Assembly (NCBI GenBank): GCA_001970955.1
Contig: MPUH01001188.1
Span: 1-21,591, forward strand
From: Stentor coeruleus
Taxonomy: Eukaryota; Ciliophora; Heterotrichea; Heterotrichida; Stentoridae
Length of the DNA: 21,591 nt
Reading direction: 5' to 3'
Positions 1 through 11,195 of this stretch are shown in pieces; positions within the stretch are counted from its first letter, which is position 1; each line of letters starts with the position of its first letter. Both the position numbers and the translations under genes were made by a program. Under the pieces are notes generated by a model. The model was not told where the DNA came from, ran no database searches, and was given only the letters and a program-made list of their open reading frames with translations.

Positions 1-156
1 TTTTTTTAATTTTTTTAATTTCAAAAATAGCCTTGACAGAATTATAATCTTCAATTGTATTTATGTTTAGACTTCTCATGGAACGACAGTTATCAGTAAA
101 ATTATCAAAATCATTTATATCCGGACCCCGATTGCAACTTATATATGAAATATTTT

Positions 157-879
157 CTAAGCCGCTTTCAATAGGGTCATTAGCTTCAGTTCTAAAAGAT
201 TCTTAGAATGTCTAGAAAAGGAGACATCCTCATATTCTTTTGATTCTTCTTTTTGAGAGGTGATACATTCTTTTATAGGGTATTTTTTTTCTTCCAAATA
301 ATCATTGCCTTTATTGGAACAAAATTTTTCTTCTTTTGAACAATCCCATTCTTCTTTGTTTTTATTGAAACAATCTTTTTCTTCTTTGCCTTTGTTAGAA
401 TCAAATTTTTCTTCTCTAGAGCAATTCCATTCTTCTTTGCTTTTATTGAAACAATCTTTTTCTTCTTTGCCTTTGTTAGAATCAGATTTTTCTTCTCTAG
501 AGCAATTCCATTCTTCTATGCTTTTATTCAAACAATCTTTTTCTTCTTTGCCTTTGTTTGAATCAGATTTTTCTTCTCTAGAGCAATTCCATTCTTCTAT
601 GCTTTTATTGAAACAATCTTTTTCTTCTTTGCCTTTCTTAGAATCAAATTTTTCTTCTCTAGAACAATTCCATTCTTCTTTGCTTTTGTTAAAACAATCT
701 TTTTCTTCTTTGCCTTTATTAGAATCAAAATTCTCTTCTTTAGAAAAATTCCATTCTTCTTTCAAACAGTTTTTTTCTTCGTTATAAAAATCATTTTCTT
801 TTTCATGAAAATATTCTACTGATTTTGAATCATCTTCTTCATTTGTTAGAAGAGGTATTGTTAGTGAATTCAAATCCAT
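157..879 (-). CDS. E/K-rich protein with 27-residue tandem repeats, 3' end unresolved
   Basis: Function not recognised. The ATG at 879 is directly preceded by an in-frame TAA, so the start is well supported. The 240 residues open are dominated by about six tandem copies of a 27-residue unit (core EEWNCSREEK, then NKGKEEKDCFNKS), very rich in Glu, Lys, Ser and Asn with regularly spaced Cys and Trp. No signal peptide or membrane segment is visible; it is probably disordered or a long charged helix. The frame stops with TAG at 157-159, but the -1 frame is open from about position 190 to the window edge (position 1) and reads as ordinary coding sequence (for example NDPIESGLENISYIS). The protein therefore probably continues off the left end after an indel or an unrecognised intron. 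No 15- or 16-nt GT...AG intron that bridges the frames was found. Confidence 0.7.
   Translation of the reverse strand: MDLNSLTIPLLTNEEDDSKSVEYFHEKENDFYNEEKNCLKEEWNFSKEENFDSNKGKEEKDCFNKSKEEWNCSREEKFDSKKGKEEKDCFNKSIEEWNCSREEKSDSNKGKEEKDCLNKSIEEWNCSREEKSDSNKGKEEKDCFNKSKEEWNCSREEKFDSNKGKEEKDCFNKNKEEWDCSKEEKFCSNKGNDYLEEKKYPIKECITSQKEESKEYEDVSFSRHSKNLLELKLMTLLKAA
310..795. repeat. 81-bp tandem repeat, about six copies
   Basis: Units begin at 310, 391, 472, 553, 634 and 715, each exactly 81 bp apart. The central four are nearly identical; the outer two (310 and 715) are more diverged. The period is a multiple of three, so each copy encodes 27 residues on the minus strand. The 160-residue open frame on the plus strand across the same DNA is a by-product of this repeat. 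Confidence 0.95.
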
Positions 880-916
880 TTAATTATATAACCATTAAAT
901 AATCAAAATCTACAAT

Positions 917-934
917 CTAAATTTTAATCAGCTT
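917..934 (+). repeat. Dispersed 18-nt motif, copy A
   Basis: The motif ctaaattttaatcagctt occurs here, just upstream of the 81-bp-repeat gene. The same 18 nt recurs at 17907-17924, and a copy lacking one T is at 17722-17738. All three lie on the plus strand outside recognisable coding sequence. Function unknown. Confidence 0.6.
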
Positions 935-1345
935 AGTATGTAATTTTTGTATACTATGATACCGATTACATATAAAAAAAATAATTAACTAAAATGGCAT
1001 TACGAAATCGGAAATTGCCCTTTAAAGTAAAAATATAGGATCAATTTATTTTATATTTGATTCTTAATCTTAAAAGCAATTCTACTATCATAGTTACCTA
1101 TCATATCAGTATACAAAATACGATAAGCATATATTTTTGTCAAATTAAAATTTTCTTATTCATGCCTTCTATTTTGTTTAAAAACTATCAAATTTGACTA
1201 AAATTTTCAACAATAATATCAAACTAGCCTTAAAACATAACAATCATGCTTCAGACTATAAATTTTTTAACACCAAGCAAACTTAGTCTTGTCTTCAAAA
1301 AAATATAGTAATTTTTTATTATAATTTAACCATTTTTCATATACA
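935..1345. other. Intergenic, no gene seen
   Basis: AT-rich, with frequent stops in all frames. It lies downstream of the minus-strand ML-like gene and upstream of the minus-strand repeat gene, so it should hold the 3' end of one and the promoter of the other. No motif could be defined. Confidence 0.5.
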
Positions 1346-1348
1346 ATT

Positions 1349-1830
1349 TTAACTTATTATTCCATACACATCCGAATAAGCTTTCAAGAATCTATCTAAA
1401 TTATTGAAATTAAGCAATATGATATGAAAAATCCCAACAAGAAATGAACTTCCCTCTTTTAGATTCTGATTTGACTTGAGTTTAAAGCTTTTACTTCCAG
1501 TTGTCATAGGAAAAGCGAAAGTATAAACTTGTCTATATTTAAAATGTTTGGCCAATATCAATATATTTGATATTCCAAGAACCGCCATTAAGCCTTATTC
1601 TTACTGAACTATCTGAAAAATATATACCTTTTGAAAAAATTCCATGCATGCTAACATTCATTTGAACATCTACAGTAGGAGGATAAAGGTCTACTACAAA
1701 ATTAGTAACAACAAAAGGACTGGATGAATCACAGCTCTGGCCGATACAATATTCATTTGATTCAGCAAAAATAAATACTATAAAAATTCAACTAAGATTA
1801 TAGTTTTCACCTCTATAAATATATTTTCAT
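1349..1830 (-). pseudogene. Small secreted ML/GM2-activator-like protein, frame broken
   Basis: Two overlapping minus-strand frames together read like one secreted lipid-binding protein. The first (1787 to 1539) begins with a hydrophobic run (IFIVFIFAES), then a short Cys-containing segment, VVDLYPPTVDVQ, and a beta-rich stretch ending RIRLNGGSWNIKYIDIG. The second (ends at TAA 1349-1351) continues with YTFAFPMTTGSKSFKLK and a C-terminal beta-rich part. This order of a signal peptide, a Pro-rich strand and paired beta strands resembles MD-2-related lipid-recognition (ML) proteins; that family call is my inference and weak. The frames differ by one base near 1540-1560, and no 16-nt intron bridges them. 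The nearest upstream ATG (1830) gives only MKIYL before TAG. Either it is a pseudogene or the sequence has indel errors. Confidence 0.4.
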
Positions 1831-2249
1831 TAGATTAGGTTTGTTTATATATTTTTTTGTGTATAAGGATGTAGTGATAAGAAATAATTTATAAGATGTT
1901 GATGTGTTTAATTAGGAATTATAGTAAGTTTGATAAAAGAGTGAAAAAACATTTTTTTGTTTATTTTGATGTTTGATTTAGGTTTTGTAATATATAATAG
2001 CTTTACAATTTAGAAAACTTTGGATTATCTACGGGAGGAAATTATTTATGTATGAAGTGGGAAAGTTTATAGAGTTAATAATATTTTTTGGTTTTAGAAT
2101 ATTTCATATATAGACAAGGCTGTATTAAAAGGTCAATTGTGAAGATATTAGATTATGTATAATTATTGTTTTCTATATCAAAAATCTGCATGGATTTATT
2201 AGTGAAATATTGAGCACTTAAAACTAATGAAAGATTTGAGAGAATATAA
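1831..2249. promoter_or_regulatory. Divergent intergenic region
   Basis: A 419-bp AT-rich spacer lies between the start of the minus-strand ML-like gene and the plus-strand WD40-channel gene, so it should contain promoters for both. No defined box is recognisable. An in-frame TAA at 2247-2249 directly precedes the channel start codon. Confidence 0.4.
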
Positions 2250-5200
2250 ATGGAAAACTCTTCAAAAGATCCTCTCTTAGAAAAGTTAACTGAAAGTTTT
2301 AGTCGTACTGCTCTACAAGGGAATACATCTAAGAACTTAAAAAAAAGTAAAGAGCTTCGGGAACTTAAAAAAGTTGTGGATAGCATTCAAAGTTTATCAT
2401 CAATAAATCAGCCCAGGCTCTATCAGAAAATATTAAAAGGCCATGAAAGTGCAGTAAAATGCGTGACTTTTAGCCCTGATGGTAAGCGTTTAGCAAGTGG
2501 CTCTCAAGATCAAAGTATAAAAATATGGAGTTTAACTTATAAACGTGAAGAATTCTCATTATCAGAAAACGAGTCTTCAGTCAATAGTTTATATTTTAGC
2601 CCAGATAGTAAATATTTAGCTGCAGCTTGTCAAGACTCTTCAGTTAAACTTTGGAATCTTAAACAAAGGAAGTTGGACTTTACATTTTTAGGTCACACTT
2701 CATCAGTATTCACAATAATCTTTACTCCTGATGGCAAAAACTTAGTAAGTGGGTCATGGGACAAATCAATCAAAATCTGGAACCTCCGTAAAAATACTCA
2801 AAAATTCGAATTTCTAGGCCACGAAGATGCAGTCTCAAGTTTAGCATTTTCAAACAATGGGGAAATTTTAGCAAGTGGGTCACATGACAATACTATAAAA
2901 ATATGGGATTTCAATAAACGTTGTATTAAAATAACTTTAACAGGTCATAAATCAGGTATTCAAGCTATAAGTATAAGTCCTGATGGGAAATCCTTAGTAA
3001 GTGGATCTCAAGATAAAAGCATAAAAATTTGGAACTTGGTAGAATACAATGAAGTTTGTTCATTACTTAGCCATACCGACTCTATAACATCAGTATGTTT
3101 TAATCATCAAGGTACTTATTTTGCCAGTGCATCTCAGGATAAATCTATAATCATATGGAATTTTAATGAAAAAATAGAAGAATGCATATTAGAAGGTCAC
3201 ACTTCAGCAGTTTTCAGTGTATCTTTCAGCCCCGACAATAAATATCTAGCAAGTGGAGCTTTTGAAAAAACTGTTGTCTTATGGAATCTTTCTGAAAAAG
3301 TTGAAAGTCACATTTTTGCAGGTCATTTCGATGCTGTATTAAGTACATATTTTAGCCCTGATGGTAAATTTGTTGCAAGTGCTTCACAAGATAAAACAGT
3401 TAGGCTTTGGAATGTTGAGGAAAAAAAAATACAATATGTTTTAACAGGGCATAATGATATAGTCAGATCTGTGAGTATAAGTCCTGATGGGAAAATTTTA
3501 GCTAGTGGGTCTCAAGATAAAACTATAAGGCTTTGGGATGTTACAAATGGTAATGAGATAACAGTGCTTAATGAACATATTTCAACTGTTTATTGTTTGA
3601 GCTTCAGTCTGAATGGGGTTTATTTAGCTAGCGGTTCCCAAGATAAATCGATTCTTATTTGGGATTTAGTCACATATAAACAACAATATTCGCTACTTGG
3701 GCATTTTGACTCTATTTTAAGTTTGAGTTTTAGTCCTGATAATAGGTTTCTTGCTAGTGCATCTCAAGATCAAACAATAAAATATTGGAACTTTGCAAGC
3801 CAAATTATTTTGTTTAACTTAAAAGGGCATGTTGGGATTATATATTCACTATCTTTTAGTCCTGATGGAAGATTTTTAGCAACAGGTGGTCAAGACAAAG
3901 TTGTCAAGGTATGGAACTTAGCTAAAAAAAAAGAAGAAATAGCTTTTAATGGACATTCTGATGTAATAAGATGTGTGTGTTTTAGTCCAAAAGGGAATTT
4001 TATAGCAAGTGGATCCTGGGACAAAACAATAAAACTATGGAATGTATCAGAAAAAACTAATGAGTGTACTTTAAAAGGACATACATCAACAGTATATACT
4101 GTAAGTTTTAGCCTTGATTCAAAAATGCTTGTTAGTGGATCACAAGATGAAACAGTTAGGCTATGGGATTTATCTGAAAGCAAAGAAAAACCTTTAATGA
4201 TTGGTCATGAAAAAACTGTTACAGGGGTTAAGTTTAGTTTTGATGGTAAATTTCTTGTGAGTGCATCAAAAGATCGACATGTTAAAGTGTGGAATATTGA
4301 AGAGAAAAAAGAACAATGGTCAGTTGAAGATAATTGTGCAGTAAACTGTGTGGATATAAGTAAAAATGGAATTATAGCTTTTGGGACTAAAGATAAATGT
4401 GTTAAGGTTTGGAATATTTTAGAGAATAAAGAAGAAGCATGTTTGATTGGACATAACGCCCCTATTAGGAGCATATGTTTTAGTCCTAATGGGGATTATT
4501 TAGTAAGTGGCTCTTGGGATAAAGCTATAGTTGTATGGGATGTATCTAATAAATCCGAAGCTTTTTCACTAGTAAGTCATACATCAACAGTTTTAGCTTT
4601 AGCTTTTAACCCTACAGGATTAATCCTTTCAAGTGCATCAGAAGATTTAACAATAAAACTATGGGATTTTAAAACACAAAATATACTTTGCACCCTAACT
4701 GGACATCTTTCTCCAGTAACATGTTTATCTTATACTAACAACGGGGAATATTTAGCATCTGGTTCACAAGATCACTCTATAATAATCTGGGATCCTACAA
4801 CTTATTCCCAATATTATACCCTTTATGGACATGAAGGTCAAATAAACAGTATAGCATTTACACCAAATGGGCACTTTCTGGCAAGTGCTTCAGGAGATAA
4901 AAAAATCAACATTTGGAACATGTCGACAAAATCATTAGAAAAATCAATAACTTGTCATAATAGTAGCGTCTTAAGTTTATCATTAAGTTCTGATAGTAAA
5001 TATTTAGCAAGTTGTTCACAGGATAAGTCTATAAAAGTGTGGACCTTGTCTGAAAAAAGTGAAGATTTTTCATTTACCGGGCATATCTCAACAGTATATA
5101 GTGTTAACATAAGCCCAGATTGTAAATATATAGCAAGTGGATCTTGGGATAAAACAGTCAGATTATGGAATCTGCAAAGCAAGTCTCAAGAAATGATTTT

Positions 5201-7935
5201 TACTAGTCATGAAGACTCTGTTATTTCTGTATGTTTTAGTCCTGATGGAAAAATTTTAGCTAGTGCGGCTGCTGATAAAAGTATTAAACTCTGGGATTTA
5301 CTTGAAAAACGTAATGACTGCACACTTTTAGGCCATAGCGCATCTGTTAACTGTGTAGATTTCAGTAAAAACAACCTCTATTTAGCAAGTGGTTCTTCTG
5401 ATAAAACAATCAAACTCTGGCTTTTAAAAGAAAAAAAAGAAACCCACACTTTTTATGGCCACGAAGACTCAGTCATGTCCATATCTTTCAGTTCAAACTG
5501 CGAACTTTTAGCCTCAGGTTCCCAAGATTGGACTATTAAATTATGGAACCTTATAGAAAAAGAACAAAAATACAGCTTTCAAGGTCATTCTTCATATGTT
5601 CATTCATTAGCTTTTAGTAATGATTCAAAATATCTTGCTAGTGGATCACAAGATAAGCAAGTTAAAATATGGAATATTCAAGAATTAAAAGAAGAAATGT
5701 CTTTTATAGAACATAAAGCTACAGTTTTTAGTGTAAGTTTTAGTGCTGATGGGAAATATGTTGTCAGTGGATCTAAAGATAAAAATATTATTATTTGGGA
5801 TTTGCAGAAAAGATGTAAAAAATGTTCGCTTATTGGTCATAAAGGTGTTGTTAAAACTGTGTGTTTTAGTAGCGATGGGAAATTTATTGCTAGTGGATCA
5901 TGGGATAAGACAATTAAAGTTTGGGGTTTTGATGAAGATGGTGAAGAAAGACCTTCAAGGTTGGGTGTTAAGTTGGATTTGAGTATTGATTGTAAGAATA
6001 AAGATTATTTTACTAAAGAATTTTTACTTGCCACTGGAAATTTTAATTTTATTGAAGACCAGCCTGACGATTTTGGTGTGGGAGGGAAAATTATGGCTAG
6101 TTTCAATCCTTCAAGTTGTACTGATTATGGTTTTTTTTACTTCCCAGGATTTTTAAATGTTTTAACTAATCTAGAAAAAGGAAGCACAAAAAGAATATCA
6201 TATCCTAATATTGTATTAAGCAACCTACAGTTTTCTATTATGCATATTTTAACATACCTTGGATCTATAAATACTATAGCTAAGCTTATCAAAAATCATA
6301 AAGTTGTTTTAATGGAAGATATTTATGGTCATTCGCCTTTATATTATTCAATCCAAGCTCAGAATCAAAGTATTACTGATATATTTATAAACTTCCTTTG
6401 TGACTTACAAGAAACATCTGATTCTCTAACATGTTGTTTAAGTTTTAAATCTATACAGAAAGATATTTTTGAAATCATTAAAAACTCTTCTGTCGTCCTT
6501 GATAAATTTTTTTCTTCAAGTTTATATTTGAAATCACGTATTCCTAATTTTGGTATACCATTTGAAGACTTACCTTCAATCAAACTTTTCCCTTCTTCAT
6601 ATCCTCATGCATCAGATTTTTCATATAGCAGCGAAGAAGAACTTCCATTAATTTTTAAAGGCTCATTATTTTTAGTTCCGGCCAATGCTGGATCTCAATC
6701 AAGTCTTGAATTTACTATGGATTTACTAAATTGTTCTAATAAAGAAATTTATCGTAGTGAGTTTATACAGCATTTTATCCTATATAGATGGAATAGTCTT
6801 AATATTTGGGTTTATGGATATACATTAATGCTATGGGCAAATATAATATTTTTGATATTATTGATCAATCATAGTAGTTGGCTTTGCAGTGTACCTTTAT
6901 TAGGGATTAATGCTTTGCTTTTATTTTGGGAAGCTATTCAATGCTCTAGAGGCTTTAAAGTGTATATAAGCCAATTTATTAATTTATTAGATGTTATAAG
7001 ATTGATGATAACTGTAACTTATGCTGTTGNTAGATGTTATAAGATTGATGATAACTGTAACTTATGCTGTTGCTTATATAGAGTTTGGTATTGAAAATGA
7101 GATGATAACATGGGTTACTGCCTTATTAAATCTCATTCGAGGCGTAACCGGTTTTAGAGCATTCAGCACAACCAGATACTATATCCGTTTACTCACTGAA
7201 TCTTTTTCAAGCATGAAACATTTTCTCATAGTCTTTNGTTTACTCACTGAATCTTTTTCAAGCATGAAACATTTTCTCATAGTCTTTATCTACACAACTC
7301 TTGCATTAGGTCTTCTAAATTCATCTGCTGGAGGTTCAGCTAATATCTCTTATCACAATCTTTGGTCTATTCCTTTTAGACTAATAACAGGAGATACAGA
7401 TGGATTTACAGACTCAACACCATTACAAAACATAACATTTATAGCAGCTGTTACTATAAATCTAATCATAATGCTCAATATGATTATTTCTATACTTGGT
7501 GATGCTTTTGATGAATTTCATTTAAATGCAGATGTTTATAATTATACAGAAATGCTAGAAGTAATTTCAGAAATTGAACAAGTTATTTCTATATTTCAAG
7601 TTGTGGATAAATGGGAATATTTACATGTTTGTTTGAATGCATATGAATTTAATAATAATGCTTGGAAAGGAAAAGTTATGGATATAAGATTGTTTCTTAA
7701 AGGGAGGTTTTTTGAAGAGATGTTGAAACCATTTTTTGAAAATTGTATAAAAGAAAAAGTTACTGGACTTGAGGAGAATGTTAGGGATACGAAAATCTCG
7801 ATGGTTAATGCGGAAGGAAATATTAAAAGTATGGTTGGGGATTTACAGAGTGATGTTAAAGGGATGCAGATGAGAATTGATAGTTTGGAGAATAAGATGG
7901 ATTTGATTTTGAAAGCAGTGAGAAGGGAGGAATAG
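2250..7935 (+). CDS. WD40-repeat (28 blades) TRP/polycystin-like cation channel
   Basis: Predicted membrane cation channel with a very large cytosolic WD40 domain. Start ATG 2250 follows an in-frame TAA; stop is TAG 7933-7935. Removing the two duplicated overlaps (43 and 51 nt including each N) leaves exactly 1,864 codons. Residues 1-60 form a charged N-terminal helix. Residues about 62-1232 are 28 WD40 repeats of about 42 residues, typical unit SPDGKxLASGSQDKTIKIWN. Residues about 1330-1390 look ankyrin-like (EDIYGHSPLYYSI). Six hydrophobic helices follow from about residue 1515, with a pore-like segment (IPFRLITGDTDGF) between the fifth and sixth and a last helix ending MIISILGDAF, typical of TRP/PKD S6. 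The C-terminus is a coiled coil (heptads in GDLQSDVKGMQMRIDSLE). Propellers normally bind protein partners; the ligand and ion selectivity are not readable. WD40 repeats here take the place usually held by ankyrin repeats in TRP channels. Domain calls are strong; channel function is inferred. Confidence 0.9.
2432..5945 (+). repeat. Tandem WD40-encoding repeat, 28 units of about 126 bp
   Basis: I counted 28 successive GH...WD/WN units. First GH is at residues 64-65 and the last near residue 1196, giving a mean spacing of 41.9 residues. Most retain the GH dipeptide, SPDGK turn, SGS-D-K and a terminal W-N/D. Weaker units include number 2 (no GH) and number 16 (EDNCAV in place of GH). A total of 28 equals four seven-bladed propellers. 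Confidence 0.9.
6988..7072. repeat. 42-bp direct repeat around a single N (assembly overlap)
   Basis: Positions 6988-7029 are repeated exactly at 7031-7072 with N at 7030. Deleting one copy plus the N (43 nt) joins the WD40 frame to the downstream channel frame. This is an unmerged contig overlap, not biology. Confidence 0.95.
7187..7287. repeat. 50-bp direct repeat around a single N (assembly overlap)
   Basis: Positions 7187-7236 equal 7238-7287, with N at 7237. Removing 51 nt leaves the frame unchanged and removes a duplicated fifth transmembrane segment of the channel. Confidence 0.95.
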
Positions 7936-8526
7936 ATAAGTTATAAGAAGTTTTAGTGATTTTATTTTAATTTTATAATAGGTATACTAGGTGTTATAGT
8001 GAAAATATGTATTGAATTTTCTTCTTTGATTTATCAGTTGAAGAATTATTTTTTTATTATGTAAAAATACATAAATATTAACTTATAACACTTGGCGATC
8101 ATATATTATAAGCGAAAAATAGTTTTGTTAACAAAAAATATTAACGAATATTTCCCCATAGCATATTTTTCAAGCGAAAAACAATGATTTTTCAAAATGA
8201 GATTTAAATTAAGATTATAATTTTATTGTTAATAAATTTTAGAAACTTAATTGAAAAGTTGTGATAAAAATATTATAATTTAATTCAGAATTTTCAACTT
8301 AAATAGCTGAAAAGTATAAGTTTAGTTACAAACATTTTCTTTTCTATTAAGATTAATAATTTCCTTAGCTTTTTCTTGTGTAAATAATATATTTTAAGTT
8401 TAAATAATTTTCCTTTAAATAAACTTTTTATATGATTCGGCATATTAAATAATGCTAACGTAAAATCTCGATACTTTAACTAGATTTATTTTTTTATGTA
8501 ATTTTAACTATTAAAGGCTTTTTTAT

Positions 8527-8613
8527 AACTTTTTTTAGTTAAAAATACAAAATATTATAGCAGAGATGCNAACTTTTTTTAGTTAAAAATACAAAATATT
8601 ATAGCAGAGATGC
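8527..8613. repeat. 43-bp direct repeat around a single N (assembly overlap)
   Basis: Positions 8527-8569 are repeated exactly at 8571-8613 with N at 8570. Same signature as the two joints inside the channel gene; it lies in noncoding DNA. Confidence 0.95.
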
Positions 8614-9629
8614 TTATTTTAACATTTAGCTTTAGTGTTATCTTTTGATAATTATATATTAAAAATAGTATATGCAGTGAATAAAAGAAAAAATATATTT
8701 AGTTACTTGTTATTATAAGGCATATATACTATTTATTTTAATTATTTCTTTGTTGATACTATAATTTTACAATCTGATTTACAAGTTTTTTTATTATGCC
8801 ATGTGGAAAATGATATCTCATCATAAAAATATCCACTTTCCCATGTCTTTTGTTTAGAAATAAATTTCATTCAAAATTTACAAAAATCATCATATAAATA
8901 TAAAATATTAATCCTTTTACTTTATATATCTATATAAACTAGTTTCTAATAAAATTATCAGTCTAAACTTATATAAAAATTTAAAGTAAAAAATAATCCT
9001 TTTAAGAAAACCCAAAATTTTACTTATATTTTAGAAGAAATAATACACAAATAGCTTTATAAGCGTGATTTTAAATAAAATACTGCACTAATTTTATGCC
9101 AACCTAAATTCTCTAGTACTCAAGCTTCCATATTAGAAAAGTATAAAAAAAGTATACAATCAAGGTCGCTTCGAAAAACTCTAAAATCTATATCAAGAAT
9201 GATTCTTATAGACAATAAACCGCATACTTGATGTCAAATTTAAAAGCATCAAATAAACCTATTAATTCTTATCCTTACTTCTCATTTAAAATTTGATAAG
9301 ACTATCAGGGATGAGAACATCAATTTTTCAAAGAACATAATCCAAATTCAAATTCAAAAAGAAAATACAACAAATCTTAAAATTGCATTTACTCTTTCAC
9401 ATAGGATATTCGATATCCCTAAAGTAAACTTGAAAAACTGACTTCTAAGCACTGACAAAAATTACAATTTTAAATCAAATCCTTCGAAACTTTTCCTTTC
9501 ATGCGCATATCCCACTTATTCAAATAAATAACTTATTATAAATCATAATAATCATATCAATGAAGTTTTCTATCAAAAAAAAATATTTTTTTTTACCTTG
9601 ACAAAAGATGAAATTCCACAAAGGGATAA

Positions 9630-9767
9630 AAACTTAGGCGGGAATACAAAAGACTCAACAAATTAACTAAAAAACTAAAACAAAGTCAACAAAAATCCTA
9701 CACTCCAGACAACCATAGCCTTAAAGTTCCTACAGACAAAGACCTCATTTCTATAGAAAAAAGCTAA
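9630..9767 (+). other. Possible orphan coding stretch, 45 codons
   Basis: An open stretch without ATG encodes a Lys/Arg-rich helix (LRREYKRLNKLTKKLKQSQ) followed by a hydrophilic tail ending ISIEKS and TAA. Composition looks coding rather than random, like the C-terminus of a coiled-coil protein. There is no start, no recognised splice site and no family match, so it may be a gene remnant or chance. Confidence 0.25.
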
Positions 9768-11195
9768 CAAAAATCTCGAAAATCATCTTTTAACCCGCCT
9801 TGCTATGAATTTATCATTTCTCAGCTTTAGTGTATATAACGCCATAAAATGTCTAAAAGATATATTTTGTATCTTCTATAATAGTTTCGGTATGTCTTAC
9901 TATATATAAAAATTTAGATATAGAATATATCTTTTTTATAAATATTCCTAATCTCTTAAAGCATAAAAGAGCCTAGAAAATTAGATCTGTTTTACATAGT
10001 TACTAATTTGGGGACCAATTAATATAGTAAGATTTTGTTTATATCTAAGGCTAGTCCCAATTTTAGCTTAGATATTTTAAATTTTCTGTATCTTTGACTT
10101 TTTAACCATCCATTTTTGTTTGAACCCAATGTTCAACTAGAGAGCATTTCCAGAAAAACTAGGGTTTATAGGTTTTTTAGTATTGAATAAAAGATTTTAT
10201 AAAAGAAACTATGAGATAAAGTGTTTATTATCCGGGCTGTTAAGATTTTTTTATAGGAATTGCTTTGTGAGGCAGTTGGGAAAATTTAGAAAATCTTTAG
10301 TTTTATAAAGGAAGTTATAATAAGGTTTAGGATTTTTATAGATTTAAGTTTGTGTTTAGTATTTTTGTATGAAACTGCTTAGGTTTATAAATTGGAAGGT
10401 AAAAATATTGGTTTTCTTTGGCGGCTTAAAATAGGAAGGAATACTGAAAATTGAAATAAAAAAATCAAAGCTGATAATCATTAGGATTAAAGGGGATGAT
10501 TATGTTATATTAGGATATGATTGGATATTAAGATTTAAAAGTTGGTTTATTGATAAACTTTTGGTTAAGAAATTAGAGAGGCTTTGTATAAGCGTGAAAT
10601 ACAAACTAAAAAACTGAAAAATTTTGAGATGATGTAGAAAGTACTTATATTTTAGGTAAATTATATTGATGAAAAAGCTGGCTATTATAGATTATGCTTT
10701 ATGAGGATTTTATTAATGATATGCTGTTAAAGAATATAGCGCTGAAAATCTTTAAATTGATGTGAATTATAAAGTCAAATTGTATTTTAACTTAAACACT
10801 AGAATTAACACCTGGATTTAGTAGATTAATAGGTATTTTTAAATATATAATTGTGCTAAACCATAAAGATTTACTTGTAGAAAAAGATCAAAGTATGTCA
10901 TTCTAACAAATTTGCAAGCTGCTAAACTTTAATCTTAAGTAAATAACAGAATTTTTCTAGGACTTTTATCATGCAGAGATATGATACTATAAGATTTGTA
11001 AATATTTTATACAAAAAGAGGACAAATTTTCAATATTTAAAAACTTATAGTTCACAAAAAATATTAAAAGTCAAACTAAAATAATATACTCGATAAATCG
11101 AAAAATCTTTCATCCAAAATCCTATTTTTTGAATATTATTTAAAGTATTGCTACAATATAATCATAAAACTTCCCAAAATGATCTCCCACAAGAC

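Larger units (their letters stand above)
7936..11195. other. Gene-poor region
   Basis: About 3.3 kb without a convincing gene. All frames are densely stopped except a 45-codon stretch at 9630-9767 and an anonymous ATG-less stretch of about 65 codons near 9240-9440. There is an assembly joint at 8527-8613. G/C skew is strongly C over G on the plus strand from about 9000 to 9830 and reverses to G over C from about 10000 to 10750. No RNA gene, transposon terminus or clear regulatory element was recognised. Confidence 0.5.

Noticed and set aside
305..787. 160-codon plus-strand frame rich in Ser, Leu and Phe
   Set aside because: It is the antisense of the 81-bp repeat; the minus-strand frame is longer, has a stop directly before its ATG and extends past the repeat on both sides.
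3890..6583. Several minus-strand frames of 70-100 codons and a plus-strand 79-codon frame inside the WD40 gene
   Set aside because: Shadows of the WD40 repeat array; they repeat with its period and show no independent features.
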